DNA from: Orbaceae bacterium lpD01
Lineage (GTDB): Bacteria; Pseudomonadota; Gammaproteobacteria; Enterobacterales; Orbaceae
Direction: 5' to 3'
DNA length: 64,000 bases
NCBI GenBank assembly: GCA_036251705.1
Contig: CP133959.1
Location: 2,322,379 to 2,386,378, forward strand
Under the pieces are notes generated by a model. That model was not told the origin of the DNA, made no database searches, and saw only the letters and a program-made list of their open reading frames with translations. This document shows positions 48,960 to 61,178 of this stretch, piece after piece. Each line of letters starts with the position of its first letter. Positions within the stretch are counted from its first letter, which is position 1. Both the position numbers and the translations under genes were made by a program.

Positions 48960-49216
48960 TTGATCCTCAGGTATTTGATAAGAAATACATTCAATAATGA
49001 AAAATAATTGATAACATCATTTTCCAAATTTATACGATTAATGCCAGCTATTCTGACAAATTTTTTGTTATGCTGAAATAAAAAGTTAGGCTAATTGAGC
49101 CTGATAACTTTGAATTTAGCTTGTTTTTAAAGGATTTATTCTTAATGCATTATATCGTTCAAGGTTATATTAAGCGACAATTATTAAGTTAAAATTAATT
49201 TTTTAGTGAGAAACGC

Positions 49217-49498
49217 ATGACACACAATTACATTATGATTGAAGTCAAAGGGTTAGTACAAGGTGTAGGATTTCGTTACACCGCTTATCATCAAGCCCGA
49301 AATCTTGGTTTAACCGGTTATGTCCGTAACCGACCAAATGGTGAAGTTGAAATTCTGGTTGGCGGTGATAAAACAAAGCAACAAGCGCTGATTAGCTGGA
49401 TAAGGCAAGGAGGTCCTCGTGCAGCACATATTGATGATTTCACGGTACAACCGTTTATGCTAGCTGAAAAAATGGACTCATTTGATATTCGCTATTAA
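49217..49498 (+). CDS. acyP: Acylphosphatase
   Basis: This 93-residue small enzyme hydrolyses acyl phosphates. The catalytic Arg20 (GLVQGVGFRY) and Asn38 (YVRNRPNGEVE) are in place, as is the C-terminal FDIRY. Length equals E. coli YccX (92). It lies 73 bp before lptC, and a promoter of its own is likely in the 257-bp spacer shared with macA. Confidence 0.95.
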   Translation: MTHNYIMIEVKGLVQGVGFRYTAYHQARNLGLTGYVRNRPNGEVEILVGGDKTKQQALISWIRQGGPRAAHIDDFTVQPFMLAEKMDSFDIRY

Positions 49499-49571
49499 AA
49501 GTCTGTTAAATTTTAATAAAAATTAGCGTAGAATAAGCCGATTATAGACAGAACAGGTCACTCATTTATAC

Positions 49572-50126
49572 ATGTCAAAGCGTAATATCATTTATGGTTT
49601 ATTAATTATACTGGCTGTGTGCGTGTATTACTATTTTTCACCGACACAGACTCAGCAGATGCCATCGACTTTAGATATCTCACAATCGCCCACTTATCAA
49701 AGCCAGGCTATGGTGACAACTATCTACGATCCTGCCGGTGAAGTGATTTACAAAATAACCGCTCAGCAAGTGTCGCACTTTGCCGATAATGGTGATACCT
49801 ATTTTGTTCAACCCGATTTAACGCTCTACAACCAAAACAAAACATTATCCTGGAATATTCAAGCCAAAGAGGCGCGTCTGAGCAAAGCGCGCGTGCTCTA
49901 TTTAAACGGTGAGGTCAAGTTAATTAATCTTGTGCCTAATGATCAGCTTGAACGCATTACCACTGAGAGTGCGGAAGTCAATTTAATTACACAGACGGTC
50001 AAATCTGACGATCAAGTCACGATTGATGGAGTCGGTTTTTACTCTACGGGTCAAAAATTAACCGGTAATTTGAAAACCAAAACCGCCAAATTATTAGAAA
50101 ATGTGAAAACGTTCTACAACAATTGA
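49572..50126 (+). CDS. lptC: LPS export protein LptC
   Basis: This 184-residue bitopic protein has one N-terminal helix (residues 5-23) and a periplasmic beta-jellyroll. It receives LPS from LptB2FG and hands it to LptA. The YKITAQQVSHFADNGDTYFVQP segment and the LYLNGEV and VDLITQTVKSDDQV-type wording (EVNLITQTVKSDDQV) fit E. coli LptC (191). It is first gene of lptC-lptA-lptB-rpoN-rapZ; no kdsC precedes it here. Confidence 0.93.
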   Translation: MSKRNIIYGLLIILAVCVYYYFSPTQTQQMPSTLDISQSPTYQSQAMVTTIYDPAGEVIYKITAQQVSHFADNGDTYFVQPDLTLYNQNKTLSWNIQAKEARLSKARVLYLNGEVKLINLVPNDQLERITTESAEVNLITQTVKSDDQVTIDGVGFYSTGQKLTGNLKTKTAKLLENVKTFYNN

Positions 50127-50153
50127 TGCTCATTGAAAGGCCGATAAATACTT

Positions 50154-50672
50154 ATGAAACCAATATATCCGATCAGCTTATGTTTTGCCTTAGCTTTGTC
50201 ATTTTCCACTATCGTCAATGCAGAGCAAAAAACAGCTACAGTAGTGAATAATCAACCGATTAGTATTGATGCAGATAATCAAGAAATTGATATTCAAAAC
50301 AATACCATCACCTTTACCGGTAATGTCATGGTTGAACAAGGCACCTTAAAAGTGAATGCGAATCGGATGACGATCAATAATGTGCAGAATAAAGCTGAAC
50401 AGCGTATTACCGCTTATGGTACGCCGGTTAAATTTCATCAGGTACTGGCCAATAATAAACTAGTCGATGGTCAGGCGGAGACATTAACTTATGATGTCAA
50501 AAACGGCATCATTACCCTGCAAGGAGATGCCAAGTTAACTCAACAAGATAATACTATCGTTAGTCAGATAATCACCTATAATATCGCTAAGCAACAAATT
50601 ATGGCCAAAGGCAATGAGAAAAGTCGGGTGAAAACCATTATTGTCCCAAATCAAGTTACTGAGATAAAATAA
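50154..50672 (+). CDS. lptA: LPS transport periplasmic protein LptA
   Basis: This 172-residue protein has a signal peptide (cut after VNA, residue 23) and one OstA/LptA jellyroll domain. It polymerises to bridge LptC and LptD across the periplasm. The [24 protein letters not shown] start and the YGTPVKFHQ segment are typical of E. coli LptA (185). It lies 27 bp after lptC and 5 bp before lptB. Confidence 0.95.
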   Translation: MKPIYPISLCFALALSFSTIVNAEQKTATVVNNQPISIDADNQEIDIQNNTITFTGNVMVEQGTLKVNANRMTINNVQNKAEQRITAYGTPVKFHQVLANNKLVDGQAETLTYDVKNGIITLQGDAKLTQQDNTIVSQIITYNIAKQQIMAKGNEKSRVKTIIVPNQVTEIK

Positions 50673-50677
50673 TCATT

Positions 50678-51403
50678 ATGGCAACATTAAAAGCGCTAAA
50701 TTTAGCAAAAGTCTATAAACATCGTCGGGTCGTTGAGAATGTGAGCTTGAGTGTAGATTCAGGTGAGATTGTCGGTCTGTTAGGTCCCAACGGCGCAGGT
50801 AAAACCACCACCTTCTATATGGTCGTCGGTATCGTGCCATTGGATGCGGGTCGCATCTGTATTGACGAGCAAGATATTAGCCTGTTGCCATTGCATGAAC
50901 GCGCCAGAATGGGCATCGGTTATCTCCCTCAAGAAGCGTCCATTTTTCGGCGATTAACGGTATATGACAATTTAATGGCGATTTTGCAGATTCGCAAAGA
51001 TATCAGTGATGAAGAGAAACATGAGCGCGTTGAAGAGCTATTAGAAGAGTTTCATATTACCCATATTAAAAACAGCTTAGGTCAGGCCTTATCAGGCGGT
51101 GAAAGACGTCGCGTTGAGATTGCCCGAGCGCTGGCGGCCAATCCCAAATTTATTTTGTTAGATGAACCGTTTGCTGGTGTTGACCCGATCTCGGTCATCG
51201 ATATTAAAAATATCATCAAACATTTACGTGATCGCGGATTAGGGGTGTTAATTACTGACCATAATGTCCGTGAGACATTAGATGTGTGTGAACGTGCTTA
51301 TATTGTGAGTAAAGGCCATCTGATCGCCGAGGGCTCACCAACCAGTATTCTGAATGATGATCATGTCAAGCGCGTCTATCTTGGTGATGAGTTTAGATTA
51401 TAA
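50678..51403 (+). CDS. lptB: LPS export ABC ATPase LptB
   Basis: This 241-residue cytoplasmic ATPase of LptB2FG drives LPS extraction from the inner membrane. Walker A is GPNGAGKT (36-43), signature LSGGE (138-142), and Walker B ILLDEP (159-164). [14 protein letters not shown] and VYLGDEFRL at the C-terminus match E. coli LptB (241 residues, the same length). lptF/lptG are not in the window. Confidence 0.98.
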   Translation: MATLKALNLAKVYKHRRVVENVSLSVDSGEIVGLLGPNGAGKTTTFYMVVGIVPLDAGRICIDEQDISLLPLHERARMGIGYLPQEASIFRRLTVYDNLMAILQIRKDISDEEKHERVEELLEEFHITHIKNSLGQALSGGERRRVEIARALAANPKFILLDEPFAGVDPISVIDIKNIIKHLRDRGLGVLITDHNVRETLDVCERAYIVSKGHLIAEGSPTSILNDDHVKRVYLGDEFRL

Positions 51404-51418
51404 CAAAGTTGCCAACTT

Positions 51419-52849
51419 ATGGAATATAGCCTCCAGTTAAAGCTTTCTCAACAACTCTCAATGACACCACAATTGCAGCAGGCGATACGCTTGTTGCAAC
51501 TATCCAGCATTGAATTGCGTCAGGAAATTCAGCAAGCCTTAGAGAATAATCCTTTACTGGAAATTACCGATAACTTTACTGAAATTGAATTTAATGATGT
51601 ACCGCCGGATGAGCATCTTGATACCAGTCAATTAATGCAGCAAAATGAGATTCCGGAATATACGCCGCTTGATGTCACACTGGAAGATATTTATACCGCG
51701 GGAACCCCATCAGGGACCCATTCAGATTATCGCAGCGATGAACTCCCGATTTATCAAGGAGAGACTCATCAAACCTTACAAGATTATCTGACCTGGCAAC
51801 TCGAATTAACCCCATTTAGTGAACAAGATCGCACTATCGGTGCAACCATTATCGAAGCCATTAATGAGCAAGGCTACTTAACCGTATCACTAGAAGAGAT
51901 CCAGGAAGCGCAGGGTAATGTCGACATAGAGCTGGCTGAAATAGAAACGGTACTCAAACGTATTCAGCAATTTGATCCGATTGCGGTCGGCGCACGCGAC
52001 TTACCGGAGTGTTTGCAGCTTCAGTTAAATCAACTACCATCAGATACCCCCTATTTACAAGAAAGTCAGCGTATTGTTAGCCAACATCTGTCACTGCTTG
52101 CGCTACGTGATTTTCGGACGATAAAGAAAATCTTGAACATTAAAGAAGAGGAGCTAAAAGGGGCCATGACGTTAATTCAACAGTTACACCCTTATCCCGG
52201 TGAGCAGATTAATACGAAACCCCCTGAATATATAATACCCGATGTACTAGTCAATAAGCAGACCTCTCAGTGGCAAGTCAGATTAAATAACGAAAACATA
52301 CCGCAACTGAAGATTAATCAGCAGTACGCGGCCTTAGAAAAAAATGTCAACGACAGTGATAGTCAATATATTCGTCGTCATTTACAAGAAGCAAATTGGT
52401 TAATCAAAAGTATCGAAAATCGTCACGATACGCTGCAAAAAGTGAGTCATTTTATTGTGACCCACCAGCAGGCTTTTTTCGAATATGGTGAAGAGTCGAT
52501 GAAACCGATGGTTCTCTCTGATGTGGCACAAGCCATAGAGATGCATGAGTCGACCATCTCACGAATCACCACACAAAAATATTTACAGTGCCCACGTGGT
52601 ATTTTTGAATTGAAATACTTCTTTTCCAGCCACGTGAATACCGATAGTGGTGGTGAGGCCTCCTCTACCGCGATTCGCGCTTTAATCAAGAAAATGATCG
52701 CAGTCGAAGATAGCCGTAGACCACTCAGTGATAATAAACTCACTCAATTGCTTGAAAAACAAGGTATGATTGTCGCCAGAAGAACCGTGGCAAAATATCG
52801 CGAATCTTTAGCGATTCCGCCCTCTCATCAGCGAAAAATATTAGATTAA
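51419..52849 (+). CDS. rpoN: RNA polymerase sigma-54 factor
   Basis: This 476-residue alternative sigma factor reads -24/-12 promoters with AAA+ activators. Region I is Gln/Leu-rich ([18 protein letters not shown]). An acidic region II spans about 57-110. Core-binding and helix-turn-helix parts follow ([28 protein letters not shown]), and the RpoN box [10 protein letters not shown] is at 453-462. Length matches E. coli (477). In E. coli hpf, ptsN, rapZ and npr follow; here rapZ follows directly. No -24/-12 promoter was found by eye in the window. Confidence 0.98.
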   Translation: MEYSLQLKLSQQLSMTPQLQQAIRLLQLSSIELRQEIQQALENNPLLEITDNFTEIEFNDVPPDEHLDTSQLMQQNEIPEYTPLDVTLEDIYTAGTPSGTHSDYRSDELPIYQGETHQTLQDYLTWQLELTPFSEQDRTIGATIIEAINEQGYLTVSLEEIQEAQGNVDIELAEIETVLKRIQQFDPIAVGARDLPECLQLQLNQLPSDTPYLQESQRIVSQHLSLLALRDFRTIKKILNIKEEELKGAMTLIQQLHPYPGEQINTKPPEYIIPDVLVNKQTSQWQVRLNNENIPQLKINQQYAALEKNVNDSDSQYIRRHLQEANWLIKSIENRHDTLQKVSHFIVTHQQAFFEYGEESMKPMVLSDVAQAIEMHESTISRITTQKYLQCPRGIFELKYFFSSHVNTDSGGEASSTAIRALIKKMIAVEDSRRPLSDNKLTQLLEKQGMIVARRTVAKYRESLAIPPSHQRKILD

Positions 52850-52874
52850 TTAGATATGACTCACGGAGATAACC

Positions 52875-53741
52875 ATGTTGCTCGTCATCGTTAGTGGTAG
52901 TAGTGGTTCGGGAAAATCAATTGCATTAAGATCGTTAGAAGATATGGGTTTTTACTGTGTCGATAATCTGCCGATCATCTTGTTGCCAAAGCTGGCTAAA
53001 ACACTCAGTGATAATAATACACCGGTTGCGATTAGTTTAGATATTCGTAATCTGCCGGCCAGTACAGAGCAGCTTGATGAGATACTCGCACAGCTGCCCG
53101 CATCCATTACACCTCAGCTGATTTTTCTTGATTCCGATCGTAACACGCTCATTCGTCGTTATAGTGAAACCCGACGAGAGCACCCATTAAGTAGTCATAA
53201 CCACTCGCTTGAAGACGCTATCGATCTGGAATACCAATATCTTGAACCTTTGCGCGTAAGTGCCGATTTAGTGATCAATACAACGCAGTTATCCGTGCAT
53301 GAACTGGCGAATATTTTGCGTGAACGATTAACCGGTAAAAAAGATCGCGAACTGACGATTGTGTTTGAGTCATTTGGCTTTAAATACGGTATTCCAACGG
53401 AATCGGATTTTGTCTTTGATGTGCGCTTTTTACCTAATCCACACTGGGATCCGCAGCTCAGGCCGTTAACTGGGTTAGATCAGCCGGTGGCCAATTTTCT
53501 AGGCCACCAATCCGATGTGAATAATTTTATCTATCAAACGAATAACTATCTACAGCAGTGGATGCCGATGCTGGAACGAAATAATCGTAGCTACTTAACG
53601 ATTGCGATTGGCTGTACTGGTGGACAACATCGTTCGGTCTATATTGTTGAACAACTCGCTGAGCTGTTCCGTAGTAAGGGGCGTCAAGTCCAAACACGTC
53701 ACCGCAGTCTGGAAAAAAACTTGCATCAGCAAGCAATTTAA
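52875..53741 (+). CDS. rapZ: RNase adapter protein RapZ
   Basis: In this 288-residue protein the N-terminal P-loop domain has Walker A GSSGSGKS (8-15), and DIRNLP and the [18 protein letters not shown] block follow. The C-terminal domain carries [17 protein letters not shown] and ends in lysine/arginine-rich residues that bind sRNA. In E. coli RapZ (284) presents sRNA GlmZ to RNase E and so tunes GlmS and cell-envelope amino sugar supply. It lies 25 bp after rpoN, with no ptsN/npr next to it. Confidence 0.97.
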   Translation: MLLVIVSGSSGSGKSIALRSLEDMGFYCVDNLPIILLPKLAKTLSDNNTPVAISLDIRNLPASTEQLDEILAQLPASITPQLIFLDSDRNTLIRRYSETRREHPLSSHNHSLEDAIDLEYQYLEPLRVSADLVINTTQLSVHELANILRERLTGKKDRELTIVFESFGFKYGIPTESDFVFDVRFLPNPHWDPQLRPLTGLDQPVANFLGHQSDVNNFIYQTNNYLQQWMPMLERNNRSYLTIAIGCTGGQHRSVYIVEQLAELFRSKGRQVQTRHRSLEKNLHQQAI

Positions 53742-53771
53742 CCCATTTAATCAACCCCAAGCCGATAAGAC

Positions 53772-53797
53772 GCTGTGGCGACCTAAGCCGCCACAGC
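53772..53797. terminator. Hairpin between converging rapZ and gltD
   Basis: GCTGTGGCG pairs with CGCCACAGC (9 bp) around an 8-nt loop. It is placed 30 bp past rapZ and just past the gltD stop, but no clear U-tract follows on either strand. Confidence 0.5.
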
Positions 53798-53802
53798 TCA
53801 GA

Positions 53803-55218
<1,416 letters not shown>

Positions 55219-58200
55219 TTATTGTGCCTGAATTCGCAATTCAGCAGTTGAACGACTTTTATGACCGAGTAGCGCTTTAATATCACTTGATTTCGGTTTG
55301 ACTAACACAAACTTGCCGACGTAACTCTGCCAGTGACTCAAAATATGTTCCGCTCTGGCAGACTCAGTTAACTGGGCATGTTCCATAATCAAACCTCGTA
55401 GATGTTCTTCATAAATCGCTAATCCTTCTACGTTGATGGTTTCGACCAAATCATAATTAACGCGTTTGTAAAATTCACGATCTTCATTCAAGACATAAGC
55501 AAAGCCACCGGTCATTGCCGCACCGAAATTGACCCCAGTTTTCCCTAAGACGCAGACGATCCCCCCGGTCATATATTCACAGCCATTATCGCCGATACCT
55601 TCAACCACGCTGATAGTTCCAGAGTTACGCACCCCAAAACGTTCACCAGCACACCCAGCAGCAAAGAGCTTACCACCCGTTGCGCCATATAAACAGGTGT
55701 TGCCTACTATCGTCGCTTCATGACTGGCAAAAGCCGAACCGACTGGTGGACGAATCACAATTCGGCCCCCTGACATCCCTTTACCGACATAGTCATTGGC
55801 ATCACCCACCAGATTTAATTCGACCCCGTTAGCATTCCAGACCCCAAAGCTTTGTCCGGCGGTGCCATGAAAAAAAATCTGAATCGGTGTACTGGCTACA
55901 CCAGGCTCGCCATATTTTTCGGCAATATAACCGGATAGCGTTGTCCCCACTGAGCGATCGGTATTACGAATATCAAAATGTAACCGTTTAGTCTCTTTGT
56001 TATCAACTGCCGATTTTGCTTGTTCTAAAATCTCTCGATTTAAGGTACCTTTGTCGAAAGGTGGGTTGATATCGGTATTATAGACAGCGCAGCCAGCTTT
56101 CGGTTTGACGGTTTTCAATAAGCCAGATAAATCGAGTTTCTGTTGCTTGGCGGTAATGCCATCAAGTTCAACGAGTAAATCGGTACGGCCAATCAGATCA
56201 ACGATTTGGCTCACCCCCAGTTCCGCCATAATTTCTCGAGTCTCACGCGCAATAAAACGGAAGTAATTCATGACCTTGTCCGGTAAACCATGGTAGTGAT
56301 CACGGCGCAATTTTTCATCCTGGGTAGCAATACCGGTAGCACAGTTATTCAGATGGCATAAGCGTAGATATTTACAACCCAGCGCTACCATCGGCCCAGT
56401 CCCAAAACCAAAACTTTCCGCACCTAAAATCGCCGCTTTAACGATATCTAAGCCGGTTTTAAGACCGCCATCAACCTGTAGACGAATTTTATGGCGTAGG
56501 CCATTTGCAACCAGCGCTTGTTGGGTTTCAACCAGCCCCAGCTCCCACGGTGAACCGGCATATTTAGTCGAGGTTAATGGACTAGCGCCAGTACCGCCAT
56601 CATAACCACAAATGGTGATCATATCGGCATACGCTTTGGTGACGCCCGTCACAATCGTGCCCACGCCTGGCTCAGAAGCGAGCTTAACCGAAACCAGCGC
56701 CCTCGGGTTAACCTGCTTAAGATCAAAAATAAGCTGAGCAAGATCTTCAATCGAATAGATATCATGATGAGGCGGGGGGGAAATAAGCGTAACGCCCGGC
56801 ACTGAAAAACGCAGGCGGGCAATATAAGGGGTAATTTTATCGCCAGGTAACTGGCCCCCTTCGCCCGGTTTTGCTCCTTGTGCCACCTTAATTTGAATCA
56901 CATCAGCACTCATTAAATAGCCCGGTGTCACACCAAAACGGCCTGAGGCAACCTGCTTAATTCGCGAAACCTTGATGGTATTGTATCGGGCTGGATCTTC
57001 ACCACCTTCACCACAGTTCGAATAACCACCAAGCCGATTCATTGCTTCGGCTAATGACTCATGCGCCTCAGGGCTCAATGCACCAATTGACATCGCCGCT
57101 GAGTCAAAACGCTTAAACAGTGACGCTTCAGATTCAACCTGGGCAATATCAATAGCAGCTTCTTTCGGTGGATTCAGTTTTAATAGATCCCGCAGCATCG
57201 CAACCGGTCTTTCATTCACAAATTTCGCGTACTGCTGATAATCCTCATAACGGCCAGTGTTCACCGCTTTTTGTAATGACTGCACCACATCAGGGTTGTA
57301 AGCATGATACTCACCGCCATAGACATACTTCAATAACCCACCCGGGTCTAAAGGTTTATGCTTTGACCATGCTTGCTGGGAGAGTTTAAATAAATCCTGC
57401 TGAAAATCGTCAAAATCGGCGCCATTGACCCGGCTATCCACGCCCTGAAAACACAGATCAACCACATTGTCATGTAGCCCGACCGCTTCAAATAATTTTG
57501 AGCAACGATAAGAAGCAATCGTTGAAATGCCCATTTTTGACATGATTTTATAGAGGCCTTTATTAATCCCATTGCGATAATTAAGCATGACATCACGATA
57601 AGATTTATCTTTAATCGAGCCATTATCCACAAACTGTCCAAGGGTTTCATAAGCCAGATAAGGATAAATCGCCGTCGCACCAAAACCAAACAATACCGCA
57701 AACTGATGTGGATCTCGCACACTGGCGGTTTCAACGATAATATTGGCATCACAACGTAAATTTTGTTCAACCAAGCGCTGCTGCACCGCGCCAACAGCCA
57801 TCGGCGCCGGAATCGGTAAACGATCGGCAGCAATATTTTTATCCGATAAAATTAACATCACACAGCCATTACGTACTTTACTTTCAGCTTCGGCACACAG
57901 CTCCTCAATCGCATCTTGTAAACTGCCATCAATATCGTACGTAATATCAAAGATTTCATGTCGATAGTGTTCAGACTGTAATGCCTGGAGCTGCTGCAGA
58001 TCGGAATAGAGTAATACTGGCGATTTAAAGGCGACGCGGTGCGCCTGACCTTCAGCCTCAGCAAACACATTCATTTCACGACCGATACTAGTCGCCAGCG
58101 ACATCACATGCGCTTCACGCAGCGGATCAATAGGGGGATTGGTAACCTGAGCAAATTTCTGCCGGAAGTAATCATAGATAGAGCGCGGCTTATCTGATAA

Positions 58201-59679
58201 CACGGCAAATAGTGCATCATCGCCCATTGAACCGGTTGCTTCCTGGCTATTCTCGCCTAAAGAGCGAATCACAATATCCAGCTCCTCAAAGGAGTAACCA
58301 AACTGTTTTTGATAGGTGCGTAGCTGCAGATCATCAAAATCGCGCTGACCCGCTTGTTCATCACTCAATTCTTCAAATGGTACCAGACGTTTGACATTTT
58401 TGGCCAACCAAGCTTTATAAGGATGACGAATTTGCAAATCATGATCGGTCTCATCGGAATGTAAAATACGACCTTCTAAGGTATCGATGACCAGTAATTC
58501 ACCCGGTCCTACTCGCCCTTTTTTCACCACTTCATCGGGCTGATAGTCCCAAATCCCGACTTCAGAGGCACAGGTGATCAGATTATCGCTCGTAATCACA
58601 TAACGGGCCGGACGAAGACCATTACGGTCAAGTCCACAAGCCGCATAACGGCCATCCGACATGACAATACCAGCTGGACCATCCCAAGGCTCCATATGCA
58701 TCGAATTAAAATCAAAGAACGCTTTGAGATCGTCATTCATATCCGGATTATTCTGCCAGGCTGGCGGTACCAAAAGACGCATAGCCCGCACAATATCCAT
58801 GCCGCCCACTAAAAACAGTTCCAGCATGTTATCGAGTGAACTGGAGTCGGAACCGGTTTCATTGACAAAAGGCGCCGCCTCCTGCAAATCAGGAATCAAT
58901 GGAGTTTTAAACTTATAAGCCCGCGCTTTGGCCCACTGACGGTTACCTTTGATGGTATTAATCTCACCATTATGAGCCAAGTGACGAAACGGATGCGCTA
59001 AGGACCAACGCGGCATGGTATTGGTTGAGAAACGTTGATGGAACAAACAGATAGCGGTCTCGATACGCAAATCAGATAAATCGAGATAAAACTGCGGCAG
59101 ATCTTTCGGCATACAGAGGCCTTTGTACACATTGACCTGATTAGACAAACTACAAACATAAAAGGTTTTATCTTTAACGCGCTTTTCGATGCGGCGGCGC
59201 ACCATATATAAGCGGCGCTCTAAATCAATGTGACTCCAGCCGGCCGGTGCATTAATGAAGATTTGCTCAATCTGAGGTAATGATGACAGAGCTATCTCAC
59301 CTAGCACATTGGTGTCAATCGGTACTTCACGCCAGCCCACAATGGATAAGGTTTCATTGAGTAACTCCTCCTCAACAATTGCTCGACTCGCTTTGGCTTC
59401 ACCTTCATCATTACTTAAAAAGAGCATGCCTACCGCATAGTTAGTGGCTAAGCGCCAGCCCTTCTCTTCTGCAATCAGACGAAAAAAGCGATCTGGTTTT
59501 TGCATTAGCAGACCACAACCATCGCCGGTTTTACCATCCGATAAAATTGCGCCACGATGCTGCATTCTGGCTAAACTGTGAATGGCGGTTCGCACAACTT
59601 TATGACTCGATTTGCCCTTAATATGGGCAATTAAGCCAAAGCCACAATTGTCCTTCTCGTGTTCCTGATTATATAACAT
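55219..59679 (-). CDS. gltB: Glutamate synthase (NADPH) large subunit
   Basis: This 1486-residue enzyme makes two glutamates from glutamine and 2-oxoglutarate. The glutaminase nucleophile is Cys12 (DNCGFGLIAH), exposed after removal of an 11-residue propeptide. The amidotransferase domain has NGEINT and MEPWDGPAG segments. The FMN/synthase domain includes GGEDPARY and KPGEGGQLPG. The [3Fe-4S] cysteines lie in CHLNNCATGIATQ, and the C-terminal GXGXG-rich beta-helix domain is present. The N-terminus lacks the extra ~30 residues of E. coli GltB. Divergent from yhcC, as in E. coli. Confidence 0.98.
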   Translation of the reverse strand: MLYNQEHEKDNCGFGLIAHIKGKSSHKVVRTAIHSLARMQHRGAILSDGKTGDGCGLLMQKPDRFFRLIAEEKGWRLATNYAVGMLFLSNDEGEAKASRAIVEEELLNETLSIVGWREVPIDTNVLGEIALSSLPQIEQIFINAPAGWSHIDLERRLYMVRRRIEKRVKDKTFYVCSLSNQVNVYKGLCMPKDLPQFYLDLSDLRIETAICLFHQRFSTNTMPRWSLAHPFRHLAHNGEINTIKGNRQWAKARAYKFKTPLIPDLQEAAPFVNETGSDSSSLDNMLELFLVGGMDIVRAMRLLVPPAWQNNPDMNDDLKAFFDFNSMHMEPWDGPAGIVMSDGRYAACGLDRNGLRPARYVITSDNLITCASEVGIWDYQPDEVVKKGRVGPGELLVIDTLEGRILHSDETDHDLQIRHPYKAWLAKNVKRLVPFEELSDEQAGQRDFDDLQLRTYQKQFGYSFEELDIVIRSLGENSQEATGSMGDDALFAVLSDKPRSIYDYFRQKFAQVTNPPIDPLREAHVMSLATSIGREMNVFAEAEGQAHRVAFKSPVLLYSDLQQLQALQSEHYRHEIFDITYDIDGSLQDAIEELCAEAESKVRNGCVMLILSDKNIAADRLPIPAPMAVGAVQQRLVEQNLRCDANIIVETASVRDPHQFAVLFGFGATAIYPYLAYETLGQFVDNGSIKDKSYRDVMLNYRNGINKGLYKIMSKMGISTIASYRCSKLFEAVGLHDNVVDLCFQGVDSRVNGADFDDFQQDLFKLSQQAWSKHKPLDPGGLLKYVYGGEYHAYNPDVVQSLQKAVNTGRYEDYQQYAKFVNERPVAMLRDLLKLNPPKEAAIDIAQVESEASLFKRFDSAAMSIGALSPEAHESLAEAMNRLGGYSNCGEGGEDPARYNTIKVSRIKQVASGRFGVTPGYLMSADVIQIKVAQGAKPGEGGQLPGDKITPYIARLRFSVPGVTLISPPPHHDIYSIEDLAQLIFDLKQVNPRALVSVKLASEPGVGTIVTGVTKAYADMITICGYDGGTGASPLTSTKYAGSPWELGLVETQQALVANGLRHKIRLQVDGGLKTGLDIVKAAILGAESFGFGTGPMVALGCKYLRLCHLNNCATGIATQDEKLRRDHYHGLPDKVMNYFRFIARETREIMAELGVSQIVDLIGRTDLLVELDGITAKQQKLDLSGLLKTVKPKAGCAVYNTDINPPFDKGTLNREILEQAKSAVDNKETKRLHFDIRNTDRSVGTTLSGYIAEKYGEPGVASTPIQIFFHGTAGQSFGVWNANGVELNLVGDANDYVGKGMSGGRIVIRPPVGSAFASHEATIVGNTCLYGATGGKLFAAGCAGERFGVRNSGTISVVEGIGDNGCEYMTGGIVCVLGKTGVNFGAAMTGGFAYVLNEDREFYKRVNYDLVETINVEGLAIYEEHLRGLIMEHAQLTESARAEHILSHWQSYVGKFVLVKPKSSDIKALLGHKSRSTAELRIQAQ

Positions 59680-60145
59680 AAAAGTGCCTCTCCCAATCCG
59701 TTAAGCATGGACATTGCTAATAGTCTATTCTGAAATCTGTTGCACATTGCTTCTCAATATTTTTAGTCTTCAATATGCTGATATGGCATATATCGCTTTG
59801 CGGCATTAACAGATTTAATCGGTCTCAGATGATTACCCGTGAGATTCATTAAACCAAGACCAAGCGATTTAACCGCCTATAAGCATTAAAAATGATGACA
59901 GAAATCGGCAAAGTTATACTTGTTATCTGCCTATTACCGCCATACTATATGGCTAAAAAATTAGCGTTAAATAGACACTGGGTCAAATAAATATTCATCA
60001 TTAATCAATATTTTAATAACCCATTCCTGAGTTATTAATATAATTAATGATAGATGCACTCATTTAAATAGTGAGCACAATTCTAGCGCAGCACTGCATT
60101 AAATCAGTGCACAAGCGTGATCGGCAATAACAGGACACATCATCA
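59680..60145. other. Divergent promoter region gltB/yhcC
   Basis: This 466-bp AT-rich spacer holds a short dyad GCACTG-N8-CAGTGC near 60092-60111, about 40 bp before yhcC. It resembles no operator I can name, and NtrC sites have a different spacing. No RNA or small gene is evident. Confidence 0.45.
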
Positions 60146-61093
60146 ATGCAGTTACATTTAGTGATCAATACGTTTGGATCAGATTTAGTCCAGCGCTATG
60201 GTGAAAAAATTTATAAATTAACCTTACACGGTGGATTTAGCTGCCCAAACCGCGATGGTTTGATAGGTTTAGGTGGCTGTACCTTTTGTAATGTTGCCTC
60301 GATTATTGATGAATCCATACAAGTACAAAGTATTGAGGCGCAGCTGGCCACGCAAGCCCAGCAAATGAAAAAGTCCAAACGGTATTTAGCCTATTTTCAA
60401 GCTTATACCAGTACCTATGCGGAAGTTGAACAGTTAAAAAATATGTATGAAGCCGCCTTGAAAAGTGCTGATATTGTTGGACTCTGCGTCGGCACCCGGC
60501 CAGATTGTGTCCCCGATGAAGCGTTAGCCTTGCTGGCAAGCTATCAGCAACAGGGCTACGAAGTCTGGTTAGAACTGGGCCTGCAAACCGCGCATGATAA
60601 AACATTAAAAAGAATTAATCGTGGTCATACCTATGCCGACTATCATCAAACCGTACAAAAAGCCCGCCAGTTCGGTATCAAAGTCTGCACTCATTTAATT
60701 ATCGGTTTTCCCAGCGAAACAGCCCATGACAATTTAGCCACTCTTTCACAAGTGCTCGACAGCGGTGTTGATGCGCTTAAATTGCATCCATTGCATATTG
60801 TTGAAGGGAGTATTATGGCCAAAGCCTGGCGAGCAGGTAAAATATCCCCCTTATCCTTAAGTGAGTATGTTGATATCGCCGGCGAATTAATTCGTCATAC
60901 CCCCAAGCAGATCATATTCCATCGTATTTCTGCCAATGCCCGAAAACCGATGCTCTTGGCACCAGAGTGGTGTAGTAACCACTGGGAATCGATGAACGCG
61001 ATAGATAAAAATTTAAGAGAATTTGGCGTACAAGGCGCAGCTTTAGGCGATCCTTATCGCTATGATCCGGCTTCAATCACAACTAATGACTAA
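60146..61093 (+). CDS. yhcC: Radical SAM protein YhcC
   Basis: This 315-residue radical SAM enzyme of the YhcC/TIGR01212 family has iron-sulfur ligands Cys33, Cys45 and Cys48 (FSCPNRDG...GGCTFC). GLCVGTRPDCVPDEAL, WLELGLQTAHDKTL and the C-terminal HRISANARKPMLLAP match E. coli YhcC (309). Its reaction is not firmly established. Placed divergent from gltBD as in E. coli. Confidence 0.95.
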   Translation: MQLHLVINTFGSDLVQRYGEKIYKLTLHGGFSCPNRDGLIGLGGCTFCNVASIIDESIQVQSIEAQLATQAQQMKKSKRYLAYFQAYTSTYAEVEQLKNMYEAALKSADIVGLCVGTRPDCVPDEALALLASYQQQGYEVWLELGLQTAHDKTLKRINRGHTYADYHQTVQKARQFGIKVCTHLIIGFPSETAHDNLATLSQVLDSGVDALKLHPLHIVEGSIMAKAWRAGKISPLSLSEYVDIAGELIRHTPKQIIFHRISANARKPMLLAPEWCSNHWESMNAIDKNLREFGVQGAALGDPYRYDPASITTND

Positions 61094-61129
61094 ACGCAAA
61101 ATAAGTCGATAAGCACAAAATAATCACCT

Positions 61130-61149
61130 GTCTTATGCTAGAATAAGAC
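61130..61149 (+). promoter_or_regulatory. Dyad and possible extended -10 before rdgC
   Basis: GTCTTAT-GCTAGA-ATAAGAC is a perfect 7-bp dyad. It also contains TGCTAGAAT, which reads as an extended -10 (TGnTAGAAT), and is followed by CGATGTTTTT. A yhcC terminator and an rdgC promoter are both possible. Confidence 0.35.
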
Positions 61150-61178
61150 CGATGTTTTTCAAAAAGGAAAGAGAGATT

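Noticed and set aside
57348..57833. 161-residue open frame inside gltB
   Set aside because: It lies fully inside the conserved GltB synthase region and looks like a frame shadow.
60092..60111. NtrC site in the gltB/yhcC spacer
   Set aside because: GCACTG-N8-CAGTGC has the wrong spacing and arm sequence compared with TGCACC-type NtrC sites.
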